This document shows positions 14,452 to 16,905 of a DNA stretch of 16,905 nt, one piece after another. How positions within the stretch are numbered: the first letter of the stretch is position 1; each line of letters opens with the position of its first letter. The translations under genes were made by a program, and so were the position numbers. The notes under the pieces are model-generated. The model did no database searches. It was given only the letters and a program-made list of their open reading frames with translations, and was not told the origin of the DNA. The stretch is from Candidatus Moranbacteria bacterium CG_4_8_14_3_um_filter_34_16 (lineage in GTDB: Bacteria > Patescibacteriota > Minisyncoccia > Moranbacterales > UBA2206): the NCBI GenBank assembly GCA_002782345.1, contig PFHO01000066.1, positions 1,846 to 18,750 of the forward strand, written 5' to 3'.

Positions 14452-15624
14452 ATGAAACTAACATGCATTCAAGATAATTTAAAAAAATCTATTCAAGCTT
14501 GTGAAAAAGTTGTTACTAAAAGAAATACATTACCTATTTTAAATAATTTACTTTTAGAAGCGGACAAAAACAGTTTAAAAATAGAAGCAACTAACCTAGA
14601 AATCGGTATTATTGCCAAAATAGGAGCAAAAGTGGAAAAAACAGGAAGAATCGCGGTTCCAGCAAAATTAATTAGCAGTTTTTTTTCTAATTTGCCTTCA
14701 GGTGAAAAAATATCCTTAGAAACAGACAAAGAAGAAAATTTAAAAATTAAAAGCGGATCTAATAAAACTATTATAAAATCAAATATAGCGGATGATTTTC
14801 CATTAATTCCACTAAAAGTAAAAGAATTTATTTTAAAAATACCTGCAATTTTTTTTAGAATGATTTTTTCCAAAGTTTCTCCGGCGATAGCGATAAATGA
14901 AGCGAGACAAGAATTAACTGGTTTTAATTTGATTTTAAAAGAGGAGGAGCTTTTTTGGGCGGCTACGGACAGTTTTCGTCTTAGTGAGTATAAATTAGAA
15001 AGAAAAAATATTGAAGTTGATGAAGCGGAATATATGAGAGTTGCTCAAAATGGTAGTGAAATAATAATTCCATTTAATGTTTTAGCTGAAATTAATCGCA
15101 TTATTTCAACTGATTTAAATATGGAAGATAATAATAAAATAAATATTTCTATTGAAGAAGGGCAAATTTTTTTTGAATTTAATAGGATAAAGATAGTTTC
15201 TCGTTTGATAAATGGAAAATATCCTGAATATAAACATATTATTCCCAATAAATATGAAACTAAGTTAATTTGCGATAAAATCACTTTACAAAATGGGATA
15301 AAATTAGCCGGATTATTCGCCAGTGGAAATTCTAACGAGATTAGGCTTAAAATTGATTCTCAGAAGAAAAATGTTTTTCTTTTAGCGTCTGGTTCAGAAA
15401 CGGGAGAAAATTCAACAGAGCTTAAATATGACGTGCACGGACCATCTCAGGAAGTTGTTTTTAACGCTAAATATTTATTAGATGGAGTTTTGGCTGTTTC
15501 CACAAAAGAAGTGATGATTTTAATAAATAATGATACTAGTCCAATTGCCATAAAAGAAGTTAGTGGAAAAACAAAGGAAGAATTAAATGATTTTATCTAT
15601 ATTGTTATGCCGATAAAAAAATGA
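14452..15624 (+). CDS. dnaN: DNA polymerase III sliding clamp (beta subunit)
   Basis: 390 aa, near the usual 365-390. The dimeric ring tethers DNA polymerase to DNA. Seen: the N-terminal MKLTCIQDNLKKSIQACEKV with RNTLPILNNLLLEA, AVPAKLISSFFSNLP in domain 1, TGFNLILKEEELFWAATDSFRLS in domain 2, LINGKYPEYKHIIP in domain 3, and a conserved end YIVMPIKK close to the family's YLIMPMRL. Start ATG 14452 matches the family N-terminus. Ends in TGA; trxB-like gene starts 6 bp later, so both probably share a transcript. recF and gyrB, which often follow dnaN, are not here. Confidence 0.97.
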   Translation: MKLTCIQDNLKKSIQACEKVVTKRNTLPILNNLLLEADKNSLKIEATNLEIGIIAKIGAKVEKTGRIAVPAKLISSFFSNLPSGEKISLETDKEENLKIKSGSNKTIIKSNIADDFPLIPLKVKEFILKIPAIFFRMIFSKVSPAIAINEARQELTGFNLILKEEELFWAATDSFRLSEYKLERKNIEVDEAEYMRVAQNGSEIIIPFNVLAEINRIISTDLNMEDNNKINISIEEGQIFFEFNRIKIVSRLINGKYPEYKHIIPNKYETKLICDKITLQNGIKLAGLFASGNSNEIRLKIDSQKKNVFLLASGSETGENSTELKYDVHGPSQEVVFNAKYLLDGVLAVSTKEVMILINNDTSPIAIKEVSGKTKEELNDFIYIVMPIKK

Positions 15625-15630
15625 AAAATA

Positions 15631-16575
15631 ATGGAAAAAATGGAAAAAAATAAGAAAAAATTTAATTTGGGGATTATTGGAGCGGGTCCGGCTGGATTAT
15701 CCGCTTCCATTTATGCTTCTCGTTATAATATTTCTCATATAATAATCGGTCAACTTTTAGGCGGACAAATCTCCGAAACGCATTCTCTGGATAATTATCC
15801 GGGAATTGAAGATATTAGCGGTTTTGAATTTTCTCAAAAACTGGGTCGTCATGCTAAAAAATACGGAGTCCAAATTATTAGTCAAAAAGTGAGAAAAATC
15901 AAAAAAGAAGAAGCTTTTTTTAGGATTATTTTAGAAAACAAAGAAGAAATAATAACGAAATTTATTCTTTTGGCGACAGGAACAAAAAGAAGAAAATTGA
16001 ATGTAAAAGGGGAGGAAAAATTTTTAGGCAAAGGTGTTTCTTATTGCGCCACTTGTGATGGGTTTTTTTATAAAGAAAAAAATGTCGGCGTAATCGGCGG
16101 AGGAAATAGCGCAGTAGTTTCCGCTTTATATTTAGCGGATATTTGCAATAAAGTATGTATAATTTATCGTGGGGAGAAACTTCGTTCGGAGCCTTTTTGG
16201 ATAGAAAAAATCCAAAAAAATCCAAAAATAGAAATTATTTTTGAAAATAACGTAAAAGAATTTTTAGGAAAAGAAAAATTAGAGAAAATTATCCTTGAAA
16301 AACCATATCAAGGAGAAAGAGAAATAAATTTAGAAGGTGTTTTTGTTGAAATTGGATCATATCCTGAAATTAGTTATGCTTCTGATTTGGGAATTATTTC
16401 AGATGAAGAGGGATATATAAAAATTCAAAAAAATGGCGAAACAAACGTCTCGAGAGTTTTTTCCGCTGGCGATATTACTAACGGTTCAAATAAGTTTCGT
16501 CAGGTGGTTACGGCTGTTGCAGAAGGCGCTATTGCCACAGAAGGGATTTTTGAGCAAATGGAAAAACAGAAATAG
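15631..16575 (+). CDS. trxB: Thioredoxin-disulfide reductase-like flavoprotein
   Basis: 314 aa, normal for low-molecular-weight TrxB. FAD-dependent enzyme that passes electrons to thioredoxin. Seen: FAD-binding GIIGAGPAGLSAS (14-26); GGQISETHSLDNYPG; ATGTKRR; the redox-active CATC (Cys139-Cys142) in SYCATCDGFF; the second Rossmann motif VIGGGNSAV (154-162); and the final FAD motif GDITNGSNKFRQVVTAVAEG. The NADPH-phosphate-binding HRRxxxR motif of classical TrxB is YRGEKLR (179-185) here, with one Arg and the His replaced, so cofactor preference may differ. Start: ATG 15631, with a second ATG at 15640; both precede the fold. Six bases after dnaN. Confidence 0.92.
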   Translation: MEKMEKNKKKFNLGIIGAGPAGLSASIYASRYNISHIIIGQLLGGQISETHSLDNYPGIEDISGFEFSQKLGRHAKKYGVQIISQKVRKIKKEEAFFRIILENKEEIITKFILLATGTKRRKLNVKGEEKFLGKGVSYCATCDGFFYKEKNVGVIGGGNSAVVSALYLADICNKVCIIYRGEKLRSEPFWIEKIQKNPKIEIIFENNVKEFLGKEKLEKIILEKPYQGEREINLEGVFVEIGSYPEISYASDLGIISDEEGYIKIQKNGETNVSRVFSAGDITNGSNKFRQVVTAVAEGAIATEGIFEQMEKQK

Positions 16576-16659
16576 TTTTAAGTTTATTAGCAAGAATAAT
16601 AAATGCAATTTTTAACCAGAATTTATTTTCAGATTGCTTTTTTGTCCGAATACAAATTA

Positions 16660-16720
16660 TGAAACCAGTGGTAATTTAAAGATATTAAGTTACCTAAAAA
16701 TAATGTTTTCTGTGGTTTCA
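16660..16720. repeat. nested inverted repeats in the gap after trxB
   Basis: Outer arms TGAAACCA (16660-16667) and TGGTTTCA (16713-16720) enclose inner arms GGTAATTT (16670-16677) and AAGTTACC (16687-16694, one G-T wobble). Together they could fold as a stem with an inner hairpin in RNA. No T-run follows, so it is not a standard terminator. The rest of the 285-bp gap (16576-16860) shows no gene I can support. Confidence 0.35.
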
Positions 16721-16860
16721 GATATCAGATAAATATAAAGTAAAAGCGTAAATTTATATCCAATAAGCCAAAAGGTATGCTATTTTATGTAAATATCAAA
16801 TAAGTTTATAGCGGTTTAATTTTAAAAAAGGCGTGTTTTGTTATTTAGAAAACTATTTTT

Positions 16861-16905
16861 ATGGAATTTCAAGAAGAACAATTTAATAAGGCTCTAGACC
16901 ATCAA
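16861..16905 (+). CDS. possible start of a further gene, cut by window end
   Basis: ATG 16861 opens a frame of 15 codons (MEFQEEQFNKALDHQ) that runs off the window; an in-frame stop lies 13 bp upstream, so this is its first ATG. Preceded by an A/T-rich leader without a Shine-Dalgarno motif, like most genes here. Too short to assign. Confidence 0.35.
   Translation, partial: MEFQEEQFNKALDHQ

Noticed and set aside
12799..15624. UGA recoding (as in Gracilibacteria/Absconditabacteria)
   Set aside because: dnaA and dnaN terminate at TGA exactly at the expected C-termini and glycines are encoded by GGN.

Overview
The window is an AT-rich bacterial chromosome segment around a replication origin. 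Gene content and style suggest a Candidate Phyla Radiation (Patescibacteria, Parcubacteria-like) genome. The evidence is very low GC with long A and T runs, compact core genes, a short YidC, a Jag/KhpB protein without its usual N-terminal domain, several O-antigen-ligase-like membrane proteins, and start sites that mostly lack Shine-Dalgarno motifs. This lineage call is inference from protein style, not from a marker tree. The genetic code looks standard, because dnaA and dnaN both end at TGA at the expected C-terminus.

Left part (1-5.1 kb): the 3' end of a gene for an O-antigen-ligase-like protein (+) carries four ParB-binding (parS) palindromes and one consensus DnaA box inside its coding sequence. 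Next, on the minus strand, comes an operon of a metallo-beta-lactamase-fold hydrolase, a one-TM protein and gyrA. Upstream of it, between 4.6 and 4.9 kb, lie a probable structured RNA with a rho-independent terminator, a perfect TTGACA-17-TATAAT promoter, a 28-bp palindrome and a 59-aa ORF, all on the plus strand.

Middle part (5.1-12.5 kb, all minus strand): rpmH, rnpA, yidC and khpB (the conserved origin-adjacent ribosome/secretion cluster) run with almost no spacing into a surface-glycan cluster. That cluster has a Wzx-type flippase, two GT2 glycosyltransferases and two tandem O-antigen ligase/polymerase-like proteins. The expected flow is that GT2 enzymes add sugars to a lipid-linked glycan, the flippase moves it across the membrane, and the ligase-family enzymes polymerise or transfer it. 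No initiating sugar-phosphate transferase is in view.

Right part (12.5-16.9 kb, plus strand): dnaA, an AT-rich intergenic region that is the best oriC candidate, dnaN and a thioredoxin-reductase-like gene, then a 285-bp gap and the first 15 codons of a possible further gene. The rpmH operon and dnaA diverge, so transcription leaves the origin in both directions.

The most notable observation is the parS cluster. It is about 13.6 kb from the dnaA-dnaN intergenic region and is built into the open reading frame of a membrane protein, mostly within an extra hydrophilic segment. No parA or parB gene is present in the window.
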